This document shows, piece after piece, positions 52,611 through 62,228 of a stretch of 64,000 nt of DNA; the stretch's first letter is position 1; each line of letters begins with the position of its first letter. Origin of the DNA: Berghia stephanieae. Lineage: Eukaryota; Mollusca; Gastropoda; Nudibranchia; Aeolidiidae. Below the pieces are notes generated by a model, which did not search any database, was not told the origin of the DNA, and saw only the letters and a list, made by a program, of their open reading frames with translations. The stretch lies in assembly GCA_034508935.3 (NCBI GenBank), contig CM067445.1:80205348-80269347 (forward strand), read 5' to 3'. The position numbers were made by a program, and so were the translations under genes.

Positions 52611-53471
52611 CATCAATTAAATTTCATTCATTTCTACAAAGTGATTTGAAGCAACAGGTTTTCAAAGGTAATGATGGAGACATGCCCGAAGTTGCACCGG
52701 TTGACTTAAACAGTGATTCAAGGGATGAACATGACCAAGATGACATAGACATTAAGGTGATGCCGACTGAAATCGATTACAGTGGTTTTTTCAAAAGATT
52801 GAATGAATGCAAATCATTTGATGAAGTGGTTGATGAATGTGAAAATCAAGCATTACGTGTTTGTGAAATAGTTGGAGCCAGCAGAAGTGTAATCAAAACT
52901 CGCATTGGTATTGACAACAGGTGTACACTTTTAATTTCAAATGATATACCTAGATCTCTGTGTGATGGGAAACAGTTATTTCCAGTCAAGCTGAGGGCCA
53001 ATTGGGATTGCCTGCCTGCCTGTGGTGCAGTGTATGCATTTGGCAAAGACACACAAACAGACGAAATACGAATAAGATTGATACAAGAGCTGGCTTTACA
53101 CAAGGACCATTATTTGTCAGATTCAAACCTTGCATCACTCAATGACAACATCCAGACAGTTGTTGAATTTTTGTCACAAACTTGGACCATGATATTCCCG
53201 ATGTTAACATAAGGCATAAAGATACCCAGGAAGAGTTGTTCAAACTGGACGTTATGTCATTAAGTAAACCAAAATCATACATGGGTATGTGGTAGCTTCT
53301 CGCTCTTTCCATTGTTTTAAAAATGCCTCTTTTGTCTGTTTATCCAAACATTCCGAACTGCCACGAAAGAGTATCCTGAATTTAACAAACAATGTTGGTG
53401 CTCTTTTGTGGGTCTCTACCAACATAAGCCCCAAATCATCGTTTGTTCCCATTCTGAGTTTCAATCACTAA
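52568..53471 (+). pseudogene. Broken OTU/vertnin-like gene
   Basis: The main frame (52568-53212) ends in a conserved-looking domain: ISNDIPRSLCDGKQLFPVKL, DCLPACGAVYAF and RIRLIQELALHKDHYLSD. This resembles the vertnin-like domain common in invertebrate multi-copy proteins and, more loosely, the D.xC..AC nucleophile region of OTU cysteine proteases; here N-W-D-C replaces the usual D-G-x-C. Later blocks continue past 53212 (FKLDVMSLSKPKSYMGMW; LLSVYPNIPNC; GALLWVST) up to about 53471, in changed frames. The family's final N-H-F-V-P box appears as S-S-F-V-P, so the expected histidine is absent. The N-terminal part is acidic (DEHDQDDIDIK). Probably inactive; could be a second gene of the element or a captured host gene. 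Confidence 0.6.
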
Positions 53472-53515
53472 ACGTATTGAATTTATAATCCTTTCGAATA
53501 AATATGTTGTAATTA

Positions 53516-53587
53516 CTCATTCCTGTAACAGAAAACTCATTCCTGTTACTTCCACTCATTCCTGTTACACAAACTCATTCCTGTTAA
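53516..53587 (+). repeat. CTCATTCC motif cluster, 4 direct units
   Basis: Units at 53516, 53536, 53555 and 53574, spaced 19-20 bp, in direct orientation. The regular spacing is about two helical turns. Confidence 0.93.
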
Positions 53588-53910
53588 GAATGACTTTTTC
53601 ATGTTTTTCATGCTAAATATAAATACTTGAAAGGAAATATTATTTGTGGTGGTTTAACGCTTATATACCTAGACTATGGTAAACAATTTTTATTTTTGCC
53701 ATTTTCCTATAAATTTTTGGAGATGATGATTCCTCAAATAATATCCTTTGTTTTCAAAAACTGATTTATGAATGCCTTTTATAAAACAATAAATGTCATT
53801 TTGTTGTCAAAATTAGTATCAATGCTCTGTGTTTATTGTTTTTAAATGTTTTATTTCAATAGTTGTCCAAAAATGTGTTAACTTATGTAATGTGACATAT
53901 TTTTTTAAGC

Positions 53911-53924
53911 GTAACAGGAATGAG
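53911..53924 (-). repeat. CTCATTCC motif, right-most copy
   Basis: GTAACAGGAATGAG, exact reverse unit. Confidence 0.85.
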
Positions 53925-54099
53925 TCACATGTGGATCGTGATTCACAAATACGTGAATAAGTGACCACTGGAAACTCATTAAGCCCTGTTATTACAATTT
54001 TATGTCGCATACAAATCACAAAAAGCATACACAAAATAATGAGTATGTTGGAAATACTTGACTTTTCAAAAATTGGAGGACTCGAATTTGGCGTTATTT

Positions 54100-54490
54100 T
54101 GAAAACGGCCGATATCTGAATGCAATTATGGCTTTATAATACTAATAAATAATAAAAATAAAATTCCCTGTATTCATCCGCGAAGGGAAATTTGTCTTTA
54201 GGGTCTATTCCAAGGGAAGACTGGACTCACCCAGGCGTCAGGCGCAGTACAGCACTGCAATGCAAAGTGAGCTAGGGCGAGGGGACTTGCTCAGGGCCAC
54301 ACAACGAGGCGAGCAGTCGAACTCAGTACCATTTTGGGTACGAAGCAAAGACCGTACCGTTGAGCCTCGCTGCTCCCTATTGATCAAACGTTCTTGTAAT
54401 GGACAATAGTCTGGCATTGGTTTGGGAGTATTTCTATTAGAACATTGAGCTCATAACAAATTGGCTTGTCAGGCATGTCCACATAGAAAA
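54100..54490. mobile_element. M1 MITE split by a SINE-B
   Basis: Left part ATCTGAATGCAATTATGGCT, right part AACGTTCTTGTAATGGACAA and CATTGAGCTCATAACAAATT, with SINE-B between. Confidence 0.68.
54165..54376 (-). repeat. SINE-B inside M1
   Basis: TTCCCTGTATTCATCCGCGA, GGTCTATTCCAAGGGAAGAC, to GACCGTACCGTTGAGCCTCG. Confidence 0.86.
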
Positions 54491-54620
54491 GTCCACATAG
54501 TATACATAATTAACCGGTAGATTTTCGACCAATCAACAAATGGAATTTGTGACACGCCTTGAGACGTGTTTGGACAAGCATGCCGGTTGGTTGTTTATAA
54601 ACAATAACTTGAATGAAATC

Positions 54621-54688
<68 letters not shown>
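54621..54688 (+). repeat. (TC)n microsatellite inside R13
   Basis: About 34 TC units. Confidence 0.95.
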
Positions 54689-54690
<2 letters not shown>

Positions 54691-54789
54691 CTTTGGTATT
54701 GTCTTAATACCGCCAGATGAGTGACTAGATCTAGTTGTCACACGATTTTTTTTCGATCATATTATAATCGTTTGAATTTACACATAGTT

Positions 54790-54862
54790 ATCTAACAGGC
54801 GTCATGTCTCGTCCTACATGTTAAATGTTGCTTTTGACCCTTTGCGCTATTTCAATCTCAAA
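54790..54862 (+). repeat. SINE-A tail fragment inside R13
   Basis: CTAACAGGCGTCATGTCTCG to TTTGCGCTATTTCAATCTC. Confidence 0.68.
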
Positions 54863-55015
54863 AAAAAATATCAAAGGGTAAAACAGTGGGTATTTTACTT
54901 ATACATACCATCGATAGTAAATCCTGTGTAGTTTGCTATGTCAACAAATCCCTGCCATTATTTACAGTATGACGACTGTCCGAGAGGCGTGGTTATCTAA
55001 GTGTCTATAAATAAT

Positions 55016-55066
55016 ATGGTGAGAGAATGTGAGTGAAGAGCATTTTTCCAAGGATTCAACTATGCG
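55016..55066 (-). repeat. SINE-A fragment
   Basis: TGGTGAGAGAATGTGAGTGA, CAAGGATTCAACTATGCGC. Confidence 0.72.
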
Positions 55067-55093
55067 CTACCACTTGAGCTCTGTTCCTTCCAG

Positions 55094-55262
55094 TCCGAAG
55101 GCAGCACCAGCTTCTAATAGTCCTCGCATTACTAACGGTGGAATGATCTATCCAGGACGCCAACTCATCGCCAACATGCAATCGTATATGGTCACGAACT
55201 CACCCGGAAGCTACGTCACGACGCACCGTTCAATTAGATGCTCTACGGTTTCCGGCTCTTGA
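55094..55262 (+). CDS. Possible orphan 3'-terminal exon, unidentified
   Basis: A GC-richer island whose frame reads SPKAAPASNSPRITNG, MIYPGRQLIANMQSYMV, THRSIRCSTVSGS and stops at 55260-55262. It is preceded by a good acceptor-like tract ending CTGTTCCTTCCAG. No repeat match in the window, and the protein does not look like low complexity. I do not recognise it. It could be the last exon of a host gene whose other exons lie to the left or outside, an exon trapped in a repeat, or chance. Confidence 0.35.
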
Positions 55263-55314
55263 GCACAACAAACTTGTTATAAAATTCAGAAAAAGTGCGA
55301 GAGGGCACTTGTAT

Positions 55315-55382
55315 CAATAATGATGAGAAAAATAGGGTATGGAGAAGTGCCAGAGAACAGAGAATAAAAAGTCACGGTGTCA
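55315..55382 (-). repeat. FB-D arm fragment
   Basis: GGAGAAGTGCCAGAGAACAG AGAATAAAAAGTCACGG. Confidence 0.5.
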
Positions 55383-55405
55383 GTGCCAAACTACATGCCC
55401 ATGTC

Positions 55406-55712
55406 AATGAAATTCAACAGTCGTGACGTCAATTCCCTCATAGTGACGCATAGTAACATAGTAACTGGTTCTAATATATCGGAACAATGGCGGACGCCCT
55501 GATGAAATACTTCTCCGACGAGCATAAAAAAGTGTATTCAGAGAAGAATAGCATTATAAATCTGATCATTTGATGATATTTTTTATACATTCTGATTACA
55601 TGACATGTGAAAGGGTTCTAGCCAACATGAAGAATAAAAAGTACCGATTTTCTTTGTTAAGCACCAAGCTGCTAGTTGCTGGGTGGACGTGACATCAAAC
55701 TATTGAATCCCA
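55406..55712 (+). mobile_element. M3 MITE
   Basis: TTCAACAGTCGTGACGTCAA to GACATCAAACTATTGAATCC; both termini kept. Confidence 0.83.
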
Positions 55713-56340
55713 TTTAAATTAACATAAATCAACTTCTAATCTTGACTTACTGGACAATTATAGAAACTCTCCTGATATTTTCACATTATTGACCTTAGCG
55801 ATGATTTTATAAGAAATTGTACAACTGGGATTTCATAAAAGAGATTGGCCAATATTGAATATTTCATAACCTCGGAGATAGCCATCCTAAGGTCGGGGTT
55901 ATTCCCCTGTCCGAAAATCAAATAAAGGTCAAAAGCTTTATATAATTAAAATTAATAACCATAATTCCCGCTCAAAAGGCCCGAATAAATTGATCTTTCA
56001 CGTAGATGAGGTCACATAAAGGGAGTGTCAACGAATAATTATTCAATATTATTTCATTCTTGTTTGTCCTAGCTTGACAATAAACCAACTGGACATGAAT
56101 TATATTACAAAAACTTGGGAAAAGGGAGGGGAGGTGAAGGGGCGGGGGGGGGGGGGGTGGGAATGGAGGCAGGAAAATAATAGGGGAAAACCCATACTTG
56201 AAATTCGATTCAATTGTCGAAAATTACACGGTGTTGTAATAGATTTAACGTCAGAAGGCCGTGAATCCCATTACAACGTTACATGCGCTGTTCGTTTTCC
56301 ATTAATAATTATATTATTTAAAATCTATAAAAATTTAATA
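55713..56340. other. No recognisable feature
   Basis: Unique sequence with a G run at about 56143-56157. Confidence 0.4.
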
Positions 56341-56355
56341 ATAATAATAATTTTA

Positions 56356-56640
56356 AAATTGAGCTTTAATATAGAGCAATATTCACTAAACGTCCTCAAA
56401 GCGCTTTACAAAGGGTCCTTGACCAACATCAACACGTAATATGTAGAACGAAACATGACACCTGTTAGGCGATATTACAAATTTTTTTTTCGACAAAGAC
56501 AACCCTGTTAACGGCCAGATACTAATTTTAAATTTGAGTACGGTTAGATAATGAGTCAAGAGCCTTTTCCAAGGACTCAAAAATTCGCCGAGTAAGGCTC
56601 GAACTCAGGACCTTCCGATCCGAAGCGAGTGTCATACCAC
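56356..56640 (-). repeat. SINE-A copy, reverse
   Basis: GAGCTTTAATATAGAGCAAT to GAAGCGAGTGTCATACCACA. Confidence 0.85.
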
Positions 56641-56937
56641 AAGGCTATGTGGTCTAGTGGTATGACACTCGCTTTCGGATCGGAAGGTCGAGCCTGGCGC
56701 TCGGCGCATAGTTGAGTCCTTGGAAAAGGCTCTTTACTCACATTCTCTCACCGTACTCAAGTTTAAAATGAGTACCTGGCCGTTAACAGCGATGTCTTTG
56801 TCCGAAAAATTGTAATATCGCCTAACAGGGGGATGTCCCGTCCTACATGTTAAATGTTGCTGTTGACCAGGGACACCTTGTAAAGCGCTTTGAGCACATT
56901 TAGTGGATATTCCGCTATAAAAAGTTCAATTTTATTT
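56641..56937 (+). repeat. SINE-A copy, head to head with the previous one
   Basis: GGCTATGTGGTCTAGTGGTA to GGATATTCCGCTATAAAAAG TTCAATT. The two heads touch, giving a large inverted repeat without spacer. Confidence 0.87.
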
Positions 56938-57045
56938 TATTTTTTATAGCCGCACAATAAATAATCTCTATTATCCACCGAACTTATAATTTAATTCCAA
57001 TGCAATCCATTCTTACTGTTGCAGGTTTTCAATACTGAAAATAGA

Positions 57046-57465
57046 TACAACATTTGTGTGGTGTGGGATGGTGTTAGGTCATATGGCTCTGTATCACAGC
57101 CATTATGCCCTCTTGTGATTGACACAACATTTGTGTGATGTAGGTTGGTATGAGGTTATGGCTCAGTATCAAAATCATTATGTCCTTTTGTGATAGACAC
57201 ACTATAATCTGTGTAGTGTGTGATGGTATAGATTATGGCTCTGTATCACAATCATTATGTCCTCTTGTAATAGACACAACATTTGTATGGTGTGGAATGG
57301 TGTTAGCATGTGGCTCTCTATCACAGCCATTATGTCCTCTTGTGATAGACACAACATAATCTGTGTAGTGTGTGATGGTATAGGTTATGACTCTGTATCA
57401 CAGCCATTGTGCCCTCTTGTGATTGACACAACATTAGTGTGATGTACGTTGGTATTAGGTTATGG
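57046..57465 (+). repeat. About 78-bp minisatellite, 5 to 6 units
   Basis: Units contain ACACAACATTTGTGTGGTGT, GGCTCTGTATCACAGCCATT and TGCCCTCTTGTGATTGACAC. Two variants alternate (CATTTGTGT and CATAATCTGTGTAG), pointing to a two-unit higher-order period. Confidence 0.88.
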
Positions 57466-57489
57466 CAACGGTCAACGTTTTGATAGCAA

Positions 57490-57620
57490 CAACAAGTAAT
57501 CTTTGAGGTTATCTTCAAGTATTTTGATGATGTCAGAAAGGCCTCTGTAAAAAAAATAACATGTTGGTTGAATTGTAACTGGTGTAGTGATTTTCCTGTT
57601 GTTGATACATAAGGGGTTAA
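57490..57620. mobile_element. M4 MITE, right half, decayed
   Basis: AACATGTTGGTTGAATTGTA, GTAGTGATTTTCCTGTTGTT then TAAGGGGTTAA. Confidence 0.5.
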
Positions 57621-58696
57621 TTCTCTCCTTACCACCTATTTGAAAATCCTCATATTTGTTACGATGCACATTCCAGGTATTGTTATTGGAGTTAGGAGGA
57701 TAAATAATCTGAGATATGCAGATGATACAGTATTGTTGGCATCGAACAAGACAAATCTACAGATCCTTGCAAATCAAGTAAACCTGAACAGTACAGCAAA
57801 GGGTCTAGAGATGAATGTTCAAAAGACGAAGGTACTGGTCATGTCAAAGAAGCCTGAAAAAATCGCAAAAGTCCAAATTAATAATCAAAACATCGAACAA
57901 GTAGATTCTTTTAAATATCTTGGACAGACAATGACCAACAACGGACAGAATGAGCTGGAAGTGAAAAAACAGGATTGCTATAGCTAAGTCGAGGTTCAGC
58001 CAACTGAATAACATTTTAACTTCGCAACAAACGCAGATGAAAACGAGAATAAGAATGTTATGTCCACTCAGCACTTCTCTACGGCTCAGAAACATGGACC
58101 TTGAACAAACAAATAGAGAAAAGAATTGAGGCCTTTGAAATGTGGACTTTCCGTCGCCTTGGAAAAATCAGTTGGAAAGAAAAGAAAACAAATCGAGAAG
58201 TCTGTGACATCCTTGATATCAGACCGACCCTAATGAAAGTAATAAAAACAAGAAAACTAAGGTATTTTGGACACCTAAGACGCCATCAAACTGTCAACAA
58301 GGACTTTCTTGAGGGTAGAGTTGAGGGGAAAAGAGGAAGAGGCAGGCCAGCAAGAACTTGGATAGATGATGTGAGGACATGGTCAGGATTGTCGGCAGCC
58401 GAATGCAGTCAGCAAGCCGTCAACAGGGAAGATTGGCGTGTCATTTCAAGTCGACCTCAACCCATGAGATGACACTGGAAGCAAGCAAGCAAGCAACCGT
58501 CACTTTGCTCGTCAAGATTTCATTTCTTTTTGATATAGCTATACAAACTTGACATTCTTTAATATAGCTCATATTGTCGAACAATATTACGTATATAATG
58601 TGCTTTTCTGTTAAAGTAAGAATTATCTGTTTCTCTGTTGGGTAGGTGTGACGTTTTGGGGAAAATTCTGAAAATGGCTGGTAAGGAGAGGGTTAA
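57617..58696. mobile_element. M4 MITE split by an RTE LINE
   Basis: Left TTAATTCTCTCCTTACCACC to TTGTTACGATGCA; right GCAACCGTCAC to GGCTGGTAAGGAGAGGGTTA A. Confidence 0.75.
57668..58496 (+). mobile_element. RTE-type LINE, 5'-truncated
   Basis: Carries the reverse transcriptase catalytic box in LRYADDTVLLA, the following LEMNVQKTKVLVMSK, DSFKYLGQTMT and then the C-terminal EAFEMWTFRRLGKISW, RKLRYFGHLRRH, GKRGRGRPARTWIDDV, NREDWRVISSRPQP. The 3' end is a (GCAA)n tail at 58480-58496. At least one frame break separates the 57640-57987 and 58101-58472 parts. The order and short microsatellite tail are typical of RTE. Confidence 0.85.
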
Positions 58697-58702
58697 AGGG
58701 TG

Positions 58703-58974
58703 CGGCTATGTTGTCTTGTGGTATGACACTCGCTTTCGGATCGGAAGGTCCTGGATTGGAACCTTGCTGGGCGCGTAGTTATGTCCTAGGAAAAAGGCTC
58801 TTTACTCAGATTCTCCCACCTTACTCGGGTGTAAAATGAGTACCTGGCGTTAACAGCGTTATATCTGTCAGAATAAAATTGTAATATCGGCTAACAGCGG
58901 GCGTCATGTCTCATTCTACATGTTACGTGTTGCTGTTGGTCAGGACCCGTTGTAAACCGCTTTGAGCACATTTA
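58703..58974 (+). repeat. SINE-A copy, tail cut
   Basis: GGCTATGTTGTCTTGTGGTA to CCGCTTTGAGCACATTTAG. Confidence 0.82.
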
Positions 58975-59115
58975 GCCAAAGGCTTATTTTCACCTAAGTA
59001 CAGTGAGGGAATGTGAATAAAGAGCCTTTTCCAAGGACTAAACTATGCGCCGAGCGAGGCTCGAACCCAGGACCTTCCGATCTGAAAGCGTGAGATTTAC
59101 ATTACAACCACGGGC
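58975..59115 (-). repeat. SINE-A 5' half, reverse
   Basis: TTTTCACCTAAGTACAGTGA to GAGGCTCGAACCCAGG and CTGAAAGCGTGAG. Confidence 0.8.
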
Positions 59116-59162
59116 CCATAATAAATTGGGCTATCAGAACTTCAAATACGTACACGTTGATT
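59116..59162. repeat. M1 right-end fragment
   Basis: ATTGGGCTATCAGAACTTCA, TACGTACACGTTG. Confidence 0.5.
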
Positions 59163-59812
59163 TACGACCAAAATCGCATATAGGAGAGAAAAAAATAAGC
59201 CAAATACGCATAAGAAATTCCTGATCGCCGTTAACAGGTTAAAAACAATATTCCAGACCACAAAAGTAAACAAATTGTCTAACATTAACTTTTGATGATC
59301 ACAGATTACCTCATAATAAAAACCAATAAAAAATAATTAAAAATAATAAATATTACATTACACTGTGGTTCCCCCTGAGATGAATGCCGTAAATTATTTA
59401 GTCAATTTTATTTCTTTCCCCTTTTAGCGAATGTGTTAAATTATACCAAGGGCAGATTATCCACATTTGATTAACGATTTAATCGTGACTTTCGTAATAG
59501 GGAAGAAGAGCGTGATGTCAAAAAAAAACAAACAACTGGTTCCTATTATATTAAAAGTGTAAAGCCACTATTCCGAGGGACTGAATACATACTTTGTGTA
59601 AATGTTCGTCTGGTTTCAGGGTGATGGCATCTTATTATTTTCTAGTCTAAATATGTGACCCAACGTCTCAAAACGGTATTATGTCGGGATGAAAATGACA
59701 TTAAAAAGTCAAATCAAAATGAAATTGGTCAAAATTATGAATTACTGGTAGTTAGCACTCTAAAATATGATATTCATTCTCCGCAATAAAGCAAATGAAT
59801 AATATTGTGAAA

Positions 59813-59947
59813 TTGATTGTAAGCTTCAATTTAATTACAAAAACAGATCAAATGAACGTTTCGGATTTCCCCTTTATCAACAAAACAGGATGAATGAAAT
59901 ACCACAGATGAATGAGATGATGTGGTAGTGGCGTAGTTAAGATGAAT
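59813..59947. mobile_element. M7 element inside M5, right arm lost
   Basis: GTAAGCTTCAATTTAATTAC, AACGTTTCGGATTTCCCCTT, GATGAATGAGATGATGTGGT. Confidence 0.65.
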
Positions 59948-60082
59948 AAACAAAACAATGGTTGGCAGGAAATAGTATGCTCCTTTGTGAGGAAGCACGG
60001 ATTAAAATAAAGCAAATAAACTCAACGCAAGTCTGATATGTCTGGCCAAAAATTCAATTTTCAGCAACTTTATCATCTCGAC

Positions 60083-60489
60083 TTAACTCTCTCCTTACCG
60101 AACCTTTTCACGATTTTCCACAAAACATCAGACCCATTAAACATTTAAAAATGATTTTAAAGCCTTTACTGAATTGAAATAAATACCATGTACATCACTT
60201 GTTTAAGTTCTTAATTTTTGAATATTCAAAATTTGTGATAACAAAAGAAAACTGAATGAGATAAATTGTGACCCATCAAAAATTGGAATGATCACTAATT
60301 GGCACAATAAAATATGGTATTCATTCTCCTCAATAAAACATACAAACTCAACACAAGTCTGATATTTCTGGCTATAAAGTCAATTTTCAGCATCTTAATC
60401 ATCCCGACATAATACCGCTTTGGGTCACAATTTTAGTTAAATCATACCAATTGTGATGATTTTCCTGTAGTTGGTAAAGAAAGGGTTAA
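60083..60489. mobile_element. M4 MITE inside M5
   Basis: TTAA at 60083-60086 and 60486-60489. Left CTCTCTCCTTACCGAACC, right TAGTTGGTAAAGAAAGGG. Removing it restores CGACTTAATACCG, one base from the M5 consensus CGACATAATACCG. Confidence 0.88.
60267..60429. mobile_element. Inner M5 MITE inside M4
   Basis: TGTGACCCATCAAAAATTGG to CCGACATAATACCGCTTTGG GTCACA, 163 bp; shorter than other M5 copies. Confidence 0.82.
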
Positions 60490-60736
60490 TACCGTTTTGA
60501 GATGACGGGGTCGTCGATAAATATCATCCATCCTCTTTTTTTTACGTCCTGTAATCCTAAGAATCTGCTTATACATCCTGTTACTGAAAAAGTTATGCCA
60601 TCTGATGATTCAATATGTAACTCGTTTATTATTAGTCTTCCGATTTACAGGTTGCATACACACTTCCAGGGACAAAGGAACCGAAAAAGTGGAGGGTTTG
60701 ATGACACGACATTTCTTCCTTATTTCATTTATGTCC

Positions 60737-60962
60737 CCTTTGACTCTTTCCTTACCGACCATTTTCAGTATTTTCCCAAAATGGCAAGCTTACTCAGCAG
60801 AAAAATTGAATTTTTAAAACTCAATCTCTCTACAAAGCAACTTTATGTCCTTATTAATTAAACAAAGATCATTGTGATGTACAAAATAAATCTGAATAAG
60901 AAAAAAAAATGTATATTTTGTCGCAACAAATGTGACGATTTTGCTGTAGGTGGTAAGGATAC
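60737..60962. mobile_element. M4 MITE
   Basis: GACTCTTTCCTTACCGACCA to CTGTAGGTGGTAAGGATAC; the TTAA is eroded on both sides. Confidence 0.7.
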
Positions 60963-61078
60963 AAACTACAGAGAAATCGTCACATTTGTTACGATACAAC
61001 CAACATTTCTCTTATTCGAATTTCTCTTGCACATCATAACATTTAAATAAAATGAACACAGTGTGTTGTAGAGCATAT
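60962..61078. mobile_element. M4 MITE, left half
   Basis: GAAATCGTCACATTTGTTAC, CATAACATTTAAATAAAATG, GTGTGTTGTAGAGCA, in the opposite orientation to the previous copy. Confidence 0.65.
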
Positions 61079-61149
61079 TATACATAATATAATATATCAT
61101 AGAGAATAAAAAGGGACGAATTTTGGGTGACACTGGAGAAGAAGAACAT

Positions 61150-61218
61150 TTGTTTGTTTGTTTGTTTGTTTGTTTGTGTGTGTGTGTGTTAGTATTTGTG
61201 TGAAGGGTTGAGTAAGTG

Positions 61219-61281
<63 letters not shown>
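61150..61281 (+). repeat. (GTTT)n, (GT)n and (GA)n microsatellites
   Basis: GTTT/GT at 61151-61188, GA at 61222-61281. Confidence 0.93.
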
Positions 61282-61284
<3 letters not shown>

Positions 61285-62060
61285 TGGGAGGTATTTGAGA
61301 TGTGTTTAGTTTTGTTAAGCTTTTTGTTGGTATACTTCTATCTCATAGTATTTCCTTTTCATTATTTATTTGCTTAACTATTTTCTGAAATTCATTAGCC
61401 CATGGCAATACCCAATGTAAATTTCCAGAAGTGGATAAATAACGTTAATCTAATCTTATCAATTTGTTGCGAAACAATTTACTTATTTTTAAAATCGCCT
61501 TTCATCCCACAGTCAAACCATGGTCTCAAAATCTACCAGACACCTTTGATTTATCTTCTGCTACGGAAGATTTTTGCTCATTCATCAACATGTTTCATCT
61601 CAAAATATTATAGTAGATAACAGATATAAGAACTAATTATAAACATTACTGTAAACCGAGACATTCGCCAGAGGGCCAAAAATCCCAAAATACATTCGGT
61701 TCTATTTACATAAATTAAAGAGTTTTTTTTCCCAAAACTCCCTAACTCCGTTTTTTTCTCATTTTGAGATATTGAGGATTATTTCCCCAAAAATTACTCA
61801 TTCGATCTATTATTCTATCATGTATAAAATTCCAATTCACACAAGTCTAGTTCATTTCTCGTGCCAATTGATACTTAAAATAAAATGTACGTTTGAATTT
61901 ATTTCGTGGGTGGAAAATGTCAAAAAGTAGAAAAATCGACTTTACGAGTTTTGGAAAATCAGCCTTCAATCCCATCTGGTCTGTGTCAGTTTAATATTAT
62001 TCACTTTTTCCTTGTTTTGTTCTATACAAATAATTAATTCTGATTTTTTAAATGATCAAA
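61282..62060. other. No recognisable feature
   Basis: Unique AT-rich sequence. Confidence 0.4.
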
Positions 62061-62065
62061 TGCAA

Positions 62066-62228
62066 CGTGCACATAGTTGAAGGTCTGATAACCGAACGCA
62101 ATTATGGGCTTGATTTATCATTGTTGTGATGGACACTACTTTGCGTTGGGTCGAGAGTAATTCTATTACAACGATGAGGCCACGACAATTTGGGTTGTTG
62201 GACCCGTAAAAAGTACACGTTGGCGTTG
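62066..62228. mobile_element. M1 MITE
   Basis: ACGTGCACATAGTTGAAGGT CTGATAACC to TGGACCCGTAAAAAGTACAC GTTGG. Confidence 0.78.

Larger units (their letters stand above)
49935..54112. mobile_element. Candidate undescribed DNA transposon, broken
   Basis: A block bounded by an inverted repeat: GATATCGGCC, TTTTTCAAAAAACTGCCAAA at 49949-49981 faces GAATTTGGCGTTATTTTGAA, AACGGCCGATATC at 54073-54107. Inside, the motif CTCATTCCTGTTAC or close variants occurs about a dozen times in both orientations, in a left group (50341-50801), one at 51498, and a right group (53516-53924). Between the groups lies a broken coding region. Motif arrays near both ends plus a coding core are the usual plan of DNA transposons whose transposase binds subterminal repeats. 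Against it: no target duplication could be defined, the outer repeat is imperfect, and the coding blocks are not a known transposase to me. It abuts an M1 element on the right. Confidence 0.5.
54505..55015. repeat. R13 repeat copy, expanded
   Basis: Same order as 23538: GGTAGATTTTCGACCAATCA, TCGATCATATTATAATCGTT, TATTTTACTTATACATACCA, then TATTTACAGTATGACGACTG. It contains a TC array and a SINE-A fragment. Confidence 0.68.
59654..60512. mobile_element. Outer M5 MITE inside R12
   Basis: TGTGACCCAACGTCTCAAAA at the left, TACCGTTTTGAGATGACGGG GTCG at the right. Copy 1 of R12 shows the uninterrupted sequence at this place. It contains M7 and M4 insertions. Confidence 0.8.
59504..60620. repeat. 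R12 copy 2, holding nested MITEs
   Basis: ACTGGTTCCTATTATATTAA, GAATACATACTTTGTGTAAA, TTTTCTAGTCTAAATA, then after the insert TTTTTTACGTCCTGTAATCC and ACTGAAAAAGTTATGCC. See 13541 for copy 1. Confidence 0.75.

Noticed and set aside
53516-53587. CRISPR-like array
   Set aside because: Repeats are 14 bp with 5-6 bp gaps and occur in both orientations nearby; not a CRISPR arrangement, and the DNA is eukaryotic.
60502-60861. 119-codon frame
   Set aside because: Crosses the end of M5, repeat R12 and the start of an M4; no protein-like content.
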